Positions 49,771 to 59,806 of a stretch of DNA of 64,000 nt are shown here, piece by piece. The first letter of the stretch is position 1, and every line of letters starts with the position of its first letter. Both the position numbers and the translations under genes were made by a program. The notes beneath the pieces are model-generated. The model made no database searches. It saw nothing but the letters and a program-made list of their open reading frames with translations, and was not told where the DNA came from. The DNA is from Candidatus Terraquivivens yellowstonensis (GTDB lineage Archaea; Thermoproteota; Nitrososphaeria_A; Caldarchaeales; Wolframiiraptoraceae), in contig JAKCEW010000001.1 in NCBI GenBank assembly GCA_023539445.1, positions 139,484-203,483 of the forward strand. Reading direction: 5' to 3'.

Positions 49771-50760
49771 ATGGAGAAGCTAACATTCGCCGAATTGGAA
49801 AAACTGGAGAGGTCCTACCTTCTTGTTAGGACTCCAAAAATGAAGACCGTGCTGAAGGTACAAGCTGAAATATTTAAGGGGATAAGGGATTATTTAGATT
49901 CGGAAGGCTTTACGGAACTCTTGCCACCGATAATAGGTCCAGTTACGGATCCTGGTATAAGGGGGGCTAAGCAGGTTACAATAGATTTCTACGGCAAAGA
50001 GTACAAAGTGATGAGTAGCGCAATACTTTACAAACAGATGATGGCAACGGCTCTAGGAAAGATATACTTCTTTTCGCCCAACGTTAGGCTCGAACCGCTT
50101 GAGACGGCTTACACTGGTAGGCACCTCGTGGAGTTCGTTCAAGTAGACGTCGAAGAGGCATATGTTGATTATCATGGTGCGATGAGGACGGCCGAGAGAC
50201 TGTTAGCACACACACTTGGCTACGTTAAAGATGCCTGCCTTAGACAACTTGAGGAATTAGGTAGGGACTTAAAGGTATACAAACCGCCATATCCTAGGCT
50301 GACCTATTCCGAAGCTTTGGAAATACTCGCTAAGAACGGACATCGTATTAAATACGGTATTGAGATACCTTGGGAAGCGGAAGAACTGTTATCGAAGCTG
50401 ATGCCCGAGCCCTTCTTCATAATGGAATACCCGAAAGGTTCAAGAGGTTTCTACGATATGGAAGATCCTGCGAGACCTGGGATACTTAGAGATTTTGACC
50501 TACTCTATCCCGAAGGTTACGGCGAAGCAGTATCCGGAGCTGAGCGCGAATACACTTACGAGAAAGTAGTTGAAAGGATGCGTGAGAATGGTGAGGATCC
50601 AGCTAAGTATGGTTGGTATCTTGAAATGCTTCGAGAAGGCATAGTACCTACGTCTGGATTTGGAATAGGGGTAGAAAGGCTCACTAGGTTTATATGCGGT
50701 TTAAGAACCGTTTGGGAAGCAAGGCCTTACCCGAAGGTGGCAGGAATATATTCGCCATAG
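49771..50760 (+). CDS. Archaeal asparagine synthetase A-like (AsnRS-related, lacking anticodon-binding domain)
   Basis: Class II aaRS core (TGRHLVEFVQVDVEEAY; GFGIGVERLTRFICG) without N-terminal OB-fold. Confidence 0.85.
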   Translation: MEKLTFAELEKLERSYLLVRTPKMKTVLKVQAEIFKGIRDYLDSEGFTELLPPIIGPVTDPGIRGAKQVTIDFYGKEYKVMSSAILYKQMMATALGKIYFFSPNVRLEPLETAYTGRHLVEFVQVDVEEAYVDYHGAMRTAERLLAHTLGYVKDACLRQLEELGRDLKVYKPPYPRLTYSEALEILAKNGHRIKYGIEIPWEAEELLSKLMPEPFFIMEYPKGSRGFYDMEDPARPGILRDFDLLYPEGYGEAVSGAEREYTYEKVVERMRENGEDPAKYGWYLEMLREGIVPTSGFGIGVERLTRFICGLRTVWEARPYPKVAGIYSP

Positions 50761-50795
50761 TTCAAAAATAATTTAATATACAACACATAATATAG

Positions 50796-51620
50796 TTGAC
50801 GAACATGGTATCTGCCGCCGAGGTCTTAAAGATTAATGCGAGCGAGACCAAAGCATTAATCCTTGAATTCTTAAGGAATTTACTCGAAGAGTCTGGTGCA
50901 GATGGTTATGTCTTGGGTCTGAGCGGTGGTGTCGATTCTTCAGTTGTGGCTAAACTTTGCGTTGAAGCGGTTGGACGGAAAAAAGTACTAGGTCTTTTTA
51001 TGCCCTCCGATACGACACCCCAAGAGGATGCACTGGATGCGGAGCGTTTTGCATCTATGCTGGATATAGAATATGAAGTTATAGACATCACATCGATTTC
51101 GGATTATTTGGCCAATATATGCAAGCACGGGCCTCAGGCATCGGTCTTGGCTAAAGGCAACATAAAGCCTAGGGTCAGAATGACCCTGCTGTATTATCAC
51201 GCGAACATATTGAATAGGCTGGTAGCTGGTACGGGAAATAGAAGCGAACTCTTAATTGGGTATTACACAAAATACGGAGATGGTGGCGTTGATTGCCTAC
51301 CGATTGGCAATCTGTACAAAACACAAGTGAGACAACTAGCAGAACATTTAGGAATACCGTCGAACATAATTTGGAAGACACCAACAGCCGGACTTTGGAA
51401 AGGTCAGACGGATGAAGGTGAGATAGGCTTAAAGTATGAACAGCTTGATTTGCTTCTATATTACTTGTGCGATTTGGGCATGGATATCGAAGCGGCATCG
51501 AAATTAGTTAATATACAAACGGAACTGGCGAAGAACGTTCTTATGCGTATAAAAAGGAGTGAACATAAAAGACGGCCTATACCAATGCCACCTATTCCCG
51601 CTCCGCTCATGCAGAGATAA
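50796..51620 (+). CDS. nadE: NAD+ synthetase (NH3-dependent)
   Basis: GYVLGLSGGVDSSVVAKLCVEAVG; GTGNRSELLIGYYTKYGDGGVDCLPIGNLYKTQVRQLAEHLGIP. Confidence 0.96.
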   Translation: MTNMVSAAEVLKINASETKALILEFLRNLLEESGADGYVLGLSGGVDSSVVAKLCVEAVGRKKVLGLFMPSDTTPQEDALDAERFASMLDIEYEVIDITSISDYLANICKHGPQASVLAKGNIKPRVRMTLLYYHANILNRLVAGTGNRSELLIGYYTKYGDGGVDCLPIGNLYKTQVRQLAEHLGIPSNIIWKTPTAGLWKGQTDEGEIGLKYEQLDLLLYYLCDLGMDIEAASKLVNIQTELAKNVLMRIKRSEHKRRPIPMPPIPAPLMQR

Positions 51621-52056
51621 TGTACTCGAAATCTTCTTGAGTTATGGCCTTTATGCTCCCCCTAAAGCACCTGATATAGTTAGGTTTGCCTTTAAGGAAG
51701 CTTAACGTTGAAGCAAATTCTTCTATTGGTTTTAATTTTGGCCAGAACTCGGCAACCTTGAAGTCCACGGCAAGCTCAAAGAATATTGAAGGTTTGCCAA
51801 AAGCATAGAACATTTGGTCTGGTGTAAGCGGGTGAGGCTCTGTGGCCAGTTCTCCCCAACCACAGAAACCCCTCCCCTCAATACTTGTGGCATAGAAGAC
51901 AGCCTTATCCCCTGGTTTAAGTTTCTTGATCCCACGTGTATTTTTGTTAAGCATCCAAAACTTGTTCTCAACCCTGTTTTTGATGATTGTTATTGCTGAA
52001 ACAACGTTCCTGTCATACTTATGATCCTTGGCTATAAATATCCAGTAATTTACCAC
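51607..52056 (-). CDS. EVE domain-containing protein
   Basis: MVNYWIFIAKDHKYDRNV…LKPGDKAVFYATSIEGRGFCGWGELATEP. Confidence 0.85.
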   Translation of the reverse strand: MVNYWIFIAKDHKYDRNVVSAITIIKNRVENKFWMLNKNTRGIKKLKPGDKAVFYATSIEGRGFCGWGELATEPHPLTPDQMFYAFGKPSIFFELAVDFKVAEFWPKLKPIEEFASTLSFLKGKPNYIRCFRGSIKAITQEDFEYIISA

Positions 52057-52099
52057 AAAGTTTTACACATGCAGAAAAAAATATTTAAAATTTTTGCGG

Positions 52100-53929
52100 T
52101 CATAAAACTGTAACGGATTTTGCAAGGTTCCTGGGTTTGTCTGGATCTAAGCCCCTCTCAACTGCTAAGTAATATGCCAAGAGCTGGAACGGCAACACAT
52201 AGATAATCGGGCTTAACAATTCATGAACGTCCGGCAAGCCAATATAATCATCCGAGATTTCCATCAACTCTTTATCATCCTTGCTACCTATGGTTATTAT
52301 CTTTGCACCTCTGGCTTTCATCTCTTCGATATTCCCAATGATGGCCCTCCTAGTCTCATCCTTTGGACATACGAAGAACACCGGTACGCCCTTTTCTACA
52401 ACGCTTATAGGTCCGTGCTTACTCTCGCCCGCAGGATATGCTATGCATGGTATGTAAGAAAGTTCCATGACCTTCAGTCTACCCTCAAACGCCGTTGCGG
52501 TACTTATCCCTCTACCAAGGAATATGAAAAACTTCTCTTTGGCATACTTCTTTGCCAACTCCTGCATATGTTCTTTCGTTTCTTCAAGAACATAATAGAC
52601 CGTATCAGGTACCTCATACAATCTCTCTTTAAACTCATCCATCTCATATTGTGCTATCTTGCCCCTTTTCTTTGCTAGCCTTAGGGCAAGTTGAGCAAGT
52701 ACGATAAGTTGAGACGTGAAAGTCTTTGTCGCCGCAACACCGATTTCCGGCCCAGCGTTTTGTAGCAAGTAAGCCCTAGAGATTCTCGTCAAAGTTGATC
52801 CAACGACGTTTGTTATCCCAAGTATCGTCGCTGCCCTTAGTCTGGCAAACTCGAGCGCATTCAAAACATCAGCAGTTTCGCCGGACTGGCTTACAGCTAA
52901 TATAACAGTCCCTATATCTATGGAATGACCATAATTTTCTATAAACTCTGATGCTATCACCGGGTATGTTGTAAGTCTAGCCAGTTTTGAGAACATATAA
53001 GAGGCGGCAAGGCATGCATGGTATGACGTCCCAGCCGCTATCATGAAAACTTTCTCGCCTCTATCTAAAAACTCCGTCAGAAGGTCCACGTAGGTGTCTT
53101 GCAATCTAAGGGCACTCCTTATGGTTAGAGGTTGTTCAAATATTTCTTTTAAAGTATAATGCGGAAAGCCTTGTTTCTCAGCCATCTCCAAAGTCCAATT
53201 GAGCACAATTGGATTTCTAATGACCTTTGTACCATCTTTAACGCGGTAAATTTCATAAGATTTCGCGGTGACGACAGCAACCTCTCCATTTTGGAGGATG
53301 ACTGCCCTATTGGTCTCGTCTATAAAGGCAGCAGCATCTGAAGCAACGAACATACACCCCTCGCCTATCCCTATTAGGAGTGGCATGTCTTGCTTAGCAA
53401 CCAAAATCTTATCGGGCTCTCCAACATATATGGTGGCAAGAGCATAAGATCCGCTCAATCTTTTTATTGCGTTAACAAAGGCTGAGAAAAAATTCTCCCC
53501 CCTCTTTAAATTCTCTTCCAAAAGGTGAGCGACAATTTCTGTATCCGTCTTCGATACGAATTTATGATTGAGATCAAGTAGTTCTTTCTTGAGTTCCATA
53601 AAATTCTCTATTACCCCGTTGTGTACTACTGCCAGCTTATTATCACAATCTGTATGTGGATGGGCGTTAACCTTTGATGGGGCACCATGTGTTGCCCACC
53701 TTGTATGCGCTATGCCTATATTGCCGGGCATATCGTTGAAATTCAGTCTTTCGTTAACTTCATCTATTTTCCCTTGGTCTTTTTTTACATAAAGAATACC
53801 ATTAAATATCGTGGCCATACCGGCCGAGTCGTATCCCCTATACTCTAGGCGCTTAAGTGACTTGTAAAGTATGCCAGCAACAGCCCTGCCGTCTGTTACG
53901 CAACCTGTTATACCGCACATGTTTTTCAC
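52100..53929 (-). CDS. glmS: Glutamine-fructose-6-phosphate aminotransferase
   Basis: MCGITGCVTDGRAVAGILYKSLKRLEYRGYDSAGMA; two SIS domains; C-terminal DKPRNLAKSVTVL. Confidence 0.97.
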   Translation of the reverse strand: MKNMCGITGCVTDGRAVAGILYKSLKRLEYRGYDSAGMATIFNGILYVKKDQGKIDEVNERLNFNDMPGNIGIAHTRWATHGAPSKVNAHPHTDCDNKLAVVHNGVIENFMELKKELLDLNHKFVSKTDTEIVAHLLEENLKRGENFFSAFVNAIKRLSGSYALATIYVGEPDKILVAKQDMPLLIGIGEGCMFVASDAAAFIDETNRAVILQNGEVAVVTAKSYEIYRVKDGTKVIRNPIVLNWTLEMAEKQGFPHYTLKEIFEQPLTIRSALRLQDTYVDLLTEFLDRGEKVFMIAAGTSYHACLAASYMFSKLARLTTYPVIASEFIENYGHSIDIGTVILAVSQSGETADVLNALEFARLRAATILGITNVVGSTLTRISRAYLLQNAGPEIGVAATKTFTSQLIVLAQLALRLAKKRGKIAQYEMDEFKERLYEVPDTVYYVLEETKEHMQELAKKYAKEKFFIFLGRGISTATAFEGRLKVMELSYIPCIAYPAGESKHGPISVVEKGVPVFFVCPKDETRRAIIGNIEEMKARGAKIITIGSKDDKELMEISDDYIGLPDVHELLSPIIYVLPFQLLAYYLAVERGLDPDKPRNLAKSVTVL

Positions 53930-54164
53930 ATATCGGGCTTTCTAGGACTTGATAAGCTTAATTATATTCAACCTATTAGAATAAGGACGGCCAAAAATTC
54001 TAAAGACTTCGTACATATCATTCGATAAACTAGAAAACCGTTCTCTTAAGCACCAAACGGTAGATTCATAAGATTATTAGGGTATAACGCGTGAACTATG
54101 CGGAGGCAGGATTGATAAAAAGGTATTAGTCTTTGCTGAATTCCTTTCCTCTGGGTCGTAGGAC

Positions 54165-54953
54165 TTGGTAAGGTTTTCCTTAAGACGTATTCAAGAAAGG
54201 CTTGTCCCAAAATCCGAAAACCAAAGCCAAGGTAATATAGACACCCAAAATTATGAAATTCTGGTACAAAAGATTGAGGACTCTTTAACAAACCTGTCCG
54301 TCCAGGTTAATAAGCTACGGATGAGGTATCAGAATATGCTATCTAGAAGCAAAGAGTATTTTGAAAGATGTATAGATGCTTTAGTTGCTAGGGACAATGA
54401 AAGGGCCAAGATGTATGCTGTTGAAATAGTAGAAATAAAAAGGCTGGCTGACATAGTTGTGAGATGTTGCCTAGTCCTTGAGCAGATAAAGGTTAGGCTT
54501 GAAACAATATTAGAACTGGGCGAAGTGATGGGTCTGATAGTCCCATTAACCTCAATAATAGAGGCAGTTGAAAAGGAAGTATCGCTTGTCGTTCCCGAGG
54601 CATCGAATAGTCTCAGGGAACTCGCGGAGACCATAGAAGACTTCACTTCCTCATCTTCAGCATATGTTGATACAACACCGACCGGTGATGTTCAGATCAA
54701 TAAAGACGCAGAAAGCATCCTAGAAGAAGCAAGAAGAATAGCAGCAGAGCAGGTGAGGAAGAGCTTCCCAGAAGTGCCAGTTCTGACAGAAGAAGAACGC
54801 ATGGTTTACTCCTACATCATGAAGTGTGGTGATGAGTTAGACATAACAAAGTGTGCGTCAGAACTTGGACTTAATGTATCGCAAGTGAAGGTTGTTATAA
54901 GTAGCCTTCAAGAAAAAGGGTTAATAGAGGTGCAAAGTACCGAGATGACATGA
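54165..54953 (+). CDS. cdvB: ESCRT-III-like cell division protein CdvB (with C-terminal winged helix)
   Basis: N-terminal basic helix, Snf7-like charged helices, FPEVPVL linker, C-terminal wH EEERMVYSYIMKCGDELDITKCASELGLNVSQVKVVISSLQEKGLIEV; convergent with cdvC. Confidence 0.87.
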   Translation: MVRFSLRRIQERLVPKSENQSQGNIDTQNYEILVQKIEDSLTNLSVQVNKLRMRYQNMLSRSKEYFERCIDALVARDNERAKMYAVEIVEIKRLADIVVRCCLVLEQIKVRLETILELGEVMGLIVPLTSIIEAVEKEVSLVVPEASNSLRELAETIEDFTSSSSAYVDTTPTGDVQINKDAESILEEARRIAAEQVRKSFPEVPVLTEEERMVYSYIMKCGDELDITKCASELGLNVSQVKVVISSLQEKGLIEVQSTEMT

Positions 54954-54967
54954 AATATTTTAAGTTT

Positions 54968-56089
54968 TTAAGTTGCGTACTTGGCCGCCCATTCTTCCAA
55001 CTTCTTGAGGTTTTCCATAATTATTGATGACTTCCTCTTACTAATGACCTCTAAGAAATCCTGCATTTCTATCGCTCTAGGCTCCGTCTTTTCAGCGTTA
55101 CCTTCTTCAAAAAATTCCCTAGCGACCTTCAGTTGGACTTCCATACAAATATCGTGAATATCGGCCGCTGAATATCCTTCCGTCATGACTGCAAGTTGCC
55201 ATGTATCAACGGATTGGCCGAGTTTAAGGTCTTTGGTGTAGTAAGAAAATAAGGCAGCCCTAGCATTAAGATTTGGTAAAGGAACGTATATTCGCTTCTG
55301 AAAACGTCTGATGAATGGTTCATCAAGCATCCAAGGTTTATTTGTCGCTCCTATCACATACAAGTACTCCTTCTTACCCTTCTCGGTTAGACTATCCATC
55401 TCCTTTAGTAGCTGATTCCTTGCCCTAGCCTCACCGCCTACCTCGATATATCTAACAGATGTCAGCGAATCTATTTCGTCTATAAATATTATAGCTGCGC
55501 CCTGCTTTTTGCAAGCATTCCTAGCTGTCGCGAAAAGCTGTGCTATGTTTTTCTCGGACTCTCCCAACCATTTTGACATAACTGTTGCAGCATCCACGTA
55601 GAAGAATGCAGCATCCATTTCATTAGCAACGGCGGCGCCCACTAGTGTCTTACCGCAACCAGGAGGCCCAAATAACAGTATACCAGTAGGCCATCCTAAG
55701 GGGAATAATTCCGGCTTCAACTTTGGGTATACTATGCTTTCCCTTATCGCCCTCTTAACCTCGTCTATTCCTATTATGTCTTCCCAGTTAACTCTAGGCC
55801 TATCCTTAAGTATCCATTCAGTCCCCTCTTCAACACCGGCGGCCTTAGCATCCCCCTCAGAAACAATAACCCTTTTTGCATCTATAAGCTGAAGCCTTCT
55901 TTGGTATTCGCGAATCTTCTCAAGATACACCGAACGTATTGTTTCGTCTTCTGTCATGAAATAAAGTTTCGTCAGAATGTCAATAGTCTCTTTGTACTTT
56001 ACGTAGGCCTTTTCTTTTGCACCTATCCTATCTAAGTAAACGGCTTCCTTAGCCTTTTCAGCTGCCATTCTTTCAAGCTCGTTAAACAT
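54968..56089 (-). CDS. cdvC: Vps4-like AAA ATPase CdvC (MIT + AAA)
   Basis: MIT-like N-terminus; ILLFGPPGCGKTLVGAAVANE; IIFIDEIDSLTSVR; RRFQKRIYVPLPNLNARAALF. Confidence 0.95.
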   Translation of the reverse strand: MFNELERMAAEKAKEAVYLDRIGAKEKAYVKYKETIDILTKLYFMTEDETIRSVYLEKIREYQRRLQLIDAKRVIVSEGDAKAAGVEEGTEWILKDRPRVNWEDIIGIDEVKRAIRESIVYPKLKPELFPLGWPTGILLFGPPGCGKTLVGAAVANEMDAAFFYVDAATVMSKWLGESEKNIAQLFATARNACKKQGAAIIFIDEIDSLTSVRYIEVGGEARARNQLLKEMDSLTEKGKKEYLYVIGATNKPWMLDEPFIRRFQKRIYVPLPNLNARAALFSYYTKDLKLGQSVDTWQLAVMTEGYSAADIHDICMEVQLKVAREFFEEGNAEKTEPRAIEMQDFLEVISKRKSSIIMENLKKLEEWAAKYAT

Positions 56090-56244
56090 GACCCAACCAA
56101 AAACCCCAAAAGGTTGCTAATATAATCTTCTACAGATCAAAGGTTGACAATTCTGGGCATAACTCGCGTATAATGCCCATGTATAACCGTTAATATGCGC
56201 GGGTTGTGCAATTTTATATAGTTTTTTAACAAAATCATGTCGTT

Positions 56245-57579
56245 ATGATGGAACAGTACGAGGCAATTAAACGTCGACTCAAGTTCAGACGGGACCTGAT
56301 TCATAAGAAGCATGAGACTCCACAGTTGGAGAAAAAATGCCGAGAAGAGGGTCTAAATTTTCTATACAAACTCTCGGCCCTAGCTTTCTTGGTTAGTTTC
56401 AATAAACACCCCTCACTCAGGATGAGAAATACTCTGTCAACAATCTTGGAGCTTTTGGAAGTGTACGAATATATGCTACGCGGTCTATCTAGGAACCCGC
56501 TTTGTTTGAATTATGAGAGACTCCTCGGACTAGGCTACATGAAACGAAAGCACTGGGTATATGCCGCCTACATAGGCTTAATAAGCTCGCTACCGGTTTT
56601 GTACAAGGTTAGCCCTTACAACGACATTATCCGTGCAGCTATAGCAAAAACATCTTTTGGTACCAGCGTAAAACTGCTCGATAACCTAAATGATAACGTT
56701 CATGAGTTGGATGTAGCGCTTACATCTCTAAGAAATCTATTATCCGCCTACACTAGAGGTGTGTACGAGCCAAACGTAGATCGTGAGAATGAGGTGGCGA
56801 GAGCTGAGAATTCCGCATTAGAGATCGGGACTTGGATATACGCGATGATTAACGCGAATGGAAGCAAGCCGAACGATACGTTTGAAATCTACGTTAAAGA
56901 CGTCAGAAAATTAATAATGGGACAAATAGATTCTCTATCGCATAAGGATAAAAAAAGGAGCGAAATACCTACGATGAAAGATTACATGGAATATATTTTA
57001 GAGAAGAACATAGGCGACGTTTGGTTCGATATAGATCTCTGTTTCTTCGAGAAAGGATTAGGTGGTTTAACGTCCGGTGAAATGACGGCTCTCACGTTGG
57101 TGAAACAAGGTGTGTCATTAGTGTTCAAAGCGGCAGGATTATACGATGACGTCGTGGACGCTTACGATGATATAACATCGAACTCCATTAATAGTGCTAT
57201 ACTTCTCGCCATAGAAAGAGGTCTGTTATCGTATGATGATCTCCGTGTAATTGAACCAGCAAGGACTTTCAAAATACTTTCAAAGGCTGGAATTTTTAAC
57301 GATATAATTAGAATGGGTGACGCTATGCATGTAGCAGGTTTAAACATGATAAAGGAGGGTCTAAAATATCCAGTCGGTCAGCTTATAGATGGTGACGCGC
57401 TATTAAACATATGCGACTTCATCCGACTCTTTTCTATAAGAAAGTACTTGATAAGGGAGAAGAAATTCCGTCAATCGTTGGCATTTATAAGATCTCCAAA
57501 TCCATCCACTACGCTTCCGAAGGACTTAAGTTTGCTATGGAATACAATAAGAGAAAAATCCATGCAGGTGTGCCATTAA
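56245..57579 (+). CDS. All-helical protein, possibly a divergent class I isoprenoid-synthase-like protein
   Basis: Asp-rich motifs KLLDNLNDNVHELD and AAGLYDDVVDAYDDITSN in an all-alpha context; no other family recognised. Confidence 0.4.
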   Translation: MMEQYEAIKRRLKFRRDLIHKKHETPQLEKKCREEGLNFLYKLSALAFLVSFNKHPSLRMRNTLSTILELLEVYEYMLRGLSRNPLCLNYERLLGLGYMKRKHWVYAAYIGLISSLPVLYKVSPYNDIIRAAIAKTSFGTSVKLLDNLNDNVHELDVALTSLRNLLSAYTRGVYEPNVDRENEVARAENSALEIGTWIYAMINANGSKPNDTFEIYVKDVRKLIMGQIDSLSHKDKKRSEIPTMKDYMEYILEKNIGDVWFDIDLCFFEKGLGGLTSGEMTALTLVKQGVSLVFKAAGLYDDVVDAYDDITSNSINSAILLAIERGLLSYDDLRVIEPARTFKILSKAGIFNDIIRMGDAMHVAGLNMIKEGLKYPVGQLIDGDALLNICDFIRLFSIRKYLIREKKFRQSLAFIRSPNPSTTLPKDLSLLWNTIREKSMQVCH

Positions 57580-57642
57580 AAGGTGTTTATACGCGGATTT
57601 GATAAAAAAGATAAATCCTACTAATTATTTTATGTTACGAAG

Positions 57643-59085
57643 ATGAAAAAATTTTTTGTGGGGCACGAAATATTTGATGAAATAGCTGACATTTATTATG
57701 GCTCAGCGATACTTGTTTTGGATGACGGATACGGTGAAGCATTACGTCTTCTCATGAACTTGGTGAAGACCCAAAGACCAATGAGGTTAATGACCGGATG
57801 GACTCACTCGCCAGCGGAAAATGTGAGATTTATAACACCATCGAGTCTGAACGATGTAAGTATAGCAGTTAACGAATTGAGGAGAGGCGCCCAAGAGAGT
57901 GTGCTGATCCACGAATATTTGCCAGACATTTTAATAAAGTACGAGCATGACACAATATTGAAGCTGCTGGAAACATGGAAGCACGAAATACAAAACAACA
58001 GGACTGTTGAGTTCTACTTGCTACCAAAAGGAGCTTTTCCCGAGATGGAGAAAAAGATTCTGGCAATTTTTGATGGAGGTCTAGAAGTCAGGTTATCGCA
58101 TGCAAAAAGGTTGAGCGTGCACGAATTCGTACTTATAAAATGTTGTCGTCCAGAATGGAATTTAAGACCTGTGAGATACGAATACAAGGATGATAGAGTT
58201 TTGATAGAATGGTATGGCGAGATGACCGACAAGTTGATACGGCTCTCGCCCGAAATGGTGGACGAAAAAATAAGATATTATAAGGCGAACATCAACCGTT
58301 TGAAATTAAAAATAGTACGTAAAGAATTGACGGAACCTATTACGGAATACTTATGGCTTTTTTCATATTTCGATGACGCTTCCCTTCTTGACGTTAAGCT
58401 ACTCTTCCCTGAAAACTTCGATAATTTGTTAAAGAAAATAGCCGTCTGGGAATTACAAGGATACCTGCGCGTCATTGAGTTTGAAGGAGAACCAACTAAA
58501 TATATTGAGCCAGTAAAGAATGAGCAGATGAGTTTTAAGACGAGACTCGCTTTGAGATTGCCTCCATGGTTCTTCTTCAGATTTCTGGGCATAAAGGAAG
58601 GTGCAAGAGTTCCGGGTAGCGTTTATAACATAGAAGGAAAAGTCATGCTCGAATTCATAAAGAACTTGGTTTGTGGTGATGAGACCGAATACAAGGAGGC
58701 GATTGAAAGGTTGATGAAGATTAAGGAGGATTTTCATCAGATAATAGGTAGACAGAGGGCCTTAGAAGCAATTCGAGAAATAGGCGAAAACCCGATGAAG
58801 AAACTTGACGTGAAATACTTACCAAAAATAATGATGTTAACACTTTACTTCGGATTTAGGTTAAAATGCGAGGTGGAAACAGTCAGTAGCAATGTTTTCA
58901 GAGTAAGGGTTCCTGATTGCTTCCTTTGTAAAGACGCAGTATCTGAAATTCCAATATGCGCGGCCATTACTGGAGCTCTCTCAGGGGCAGCCTCTGTTGT
59001 ATTCAAGGAGCCAGTACATGCAAAAGAGATAAAGTGTAAAGCTACTGGGCATGATGAATGCGTATTCGAACTTAGGGTCGGTTAA
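57643..59085 (+). CDS. Degenerate RecA/KaiC-like domain + C-terminal V4R domain protein
   Basis: GSAILVLDDGYGEALRLLMNLV (Walker A lost); C-terminal V4R-like CAAITGALSGAASVVFKEPVHAKEIKCKATGHDECVFELRV. Confidence 0.65.
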   Translation: MKKFFVGHEIFDEIADIYYGSAILVLDDGYGEALRLLMNLVKTQRPMRLMTGWTHSPAENVRFITPSSLNDVSIAVNELRRGAQESVLIHEYLPDILIKYEHDTILKLLETWKHEIQNNRTVEFYLLPKGAFPEMEKKILAIFDGGLEVRLSHAKRLSVHEFVLIKCCRPEWNLRPVRYEYKDDRVLIEWYGEMTDKLIRLSPEMVDEKIRYYKANINRLKLKIVRKELTEPITEYLWLFSYFDDASLLDVKLLFPENFDNLLKKIAVWELQGYLRVIEFEGEPTKYIEPVKNEQMSFKTRLALRLPPWFFFRFLGIKEGARVPGSVYNIEGKVMLEFIKNLVCGDETEYKEAIERLMKIKEDFHQIIGRQRALEAIREIGENPMKKLDVKYLPKIMMLTLYFGFRLKCEVETVSSNVFRVRVPDCFLCKDAVSEIPICAAITGALSGAASVVFKEPVHAKEIKCKATGHDECVFELRVG

Positions 59086-59806
59086 TACCAATTATATTCA
59101 AAATATCCATGAGGTTTCTGGACTTGATGACATAGTGAGCGTTTTTCTTTACATGCCTTTTAGCAAGCCAGAGTATTAGACGTAATTTTGCTTGTTCAAA
59201 AGTATTCAATTTTAACTTTAGGAGTTCACGCTCTAAACATCCTGAGTCAAACATTATGCTTGTACCTACAAGCCTAAATAGCGGTATATTAGAAGCATCA
59301 TCTCCAATAGCGGCGCACTCGCTAAGCAAAATACCGTGCCGCGAGGCTATCTCGGAAAGGATTCTGCCCTTGTTCTCGAAGTTAACTATAGGGTGCTCTA
59401 TGTTAACAAAGACTCCGTTTTCGATCCTTACATGTGTACCAACAAAAAAATCAAGCCCAAGCCTCTTCCCCAAAATCTCCAGAAAATACTGAGAAGCGCC
59501 AGTGCTTATAGTTCCTACAATTATGCCCTTATCCTTCATAATCCTTACAGCCTCTTCTGCACCACGCATTAATGGAACTTGCATAAGCAAATTCTTAACG
59601 TATTCCTCTTTAACACCAATGAATAGTTGTAATGCTTTCTCCATCGCTTGATTAAAGTTTATTTTTGAGGTCACAAGGTCTTTATATATTGAGATAAGTT
59701 TATCACCGAAGCCAAGCCGCTCGGCAACGAAGATGGATACGTAACCATCAACCAAAACGCCATCACAATCAAACACGACGAGTTTAGGTATAGTTTTTCT
59801 TAACAC
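59072..59806 (-). CDS. HAD-superfamily phosphatase (SerB/PSP-like)
   Basis: KLVVFDCDGVLVDGYVSIFVAERLG; GTISTGASQYFLEILGKRLGLD; AAIGDDASNIPLFRLVG. Confidence 0.9.
   Translation of the reverse strand: MLRKTIPKLVVFDCDGVLVDGYVSIFVAERLGFGDKLISIYKDLVTSKINFNQAMEKALQLFIGVKEEYVKNLLMQVPLMRGAEEAVRIMKDKGIIVGTISTGASQYFLEILGKRLGLDFFVGTHVRIENGVFVNIEHPIVNFENKGRILSEIASRHGILLSECAAIGDDASNIPLFRLVGTSIMFDSGCLERELLKLKLNTFEQAKLRLILWLAKRHVKKNAHYVIKSRNLMDILNIIGINRP

Noticed and set aside
54046-54291. 81-aa reverse ORF upstream of cdvB
   Set aside because: Overlaps the cdvB start and has no coding character
57411-57602. 63-aa ORF (MRLHPTLFYKKVLDKGEEIPSIVG…) overlapping the end of the isoprenoid-like gene
   Set aside because: Alternate frame within a longer ORF; a frameshift at the 3' end cannot be excluded but there is no supporting evidence
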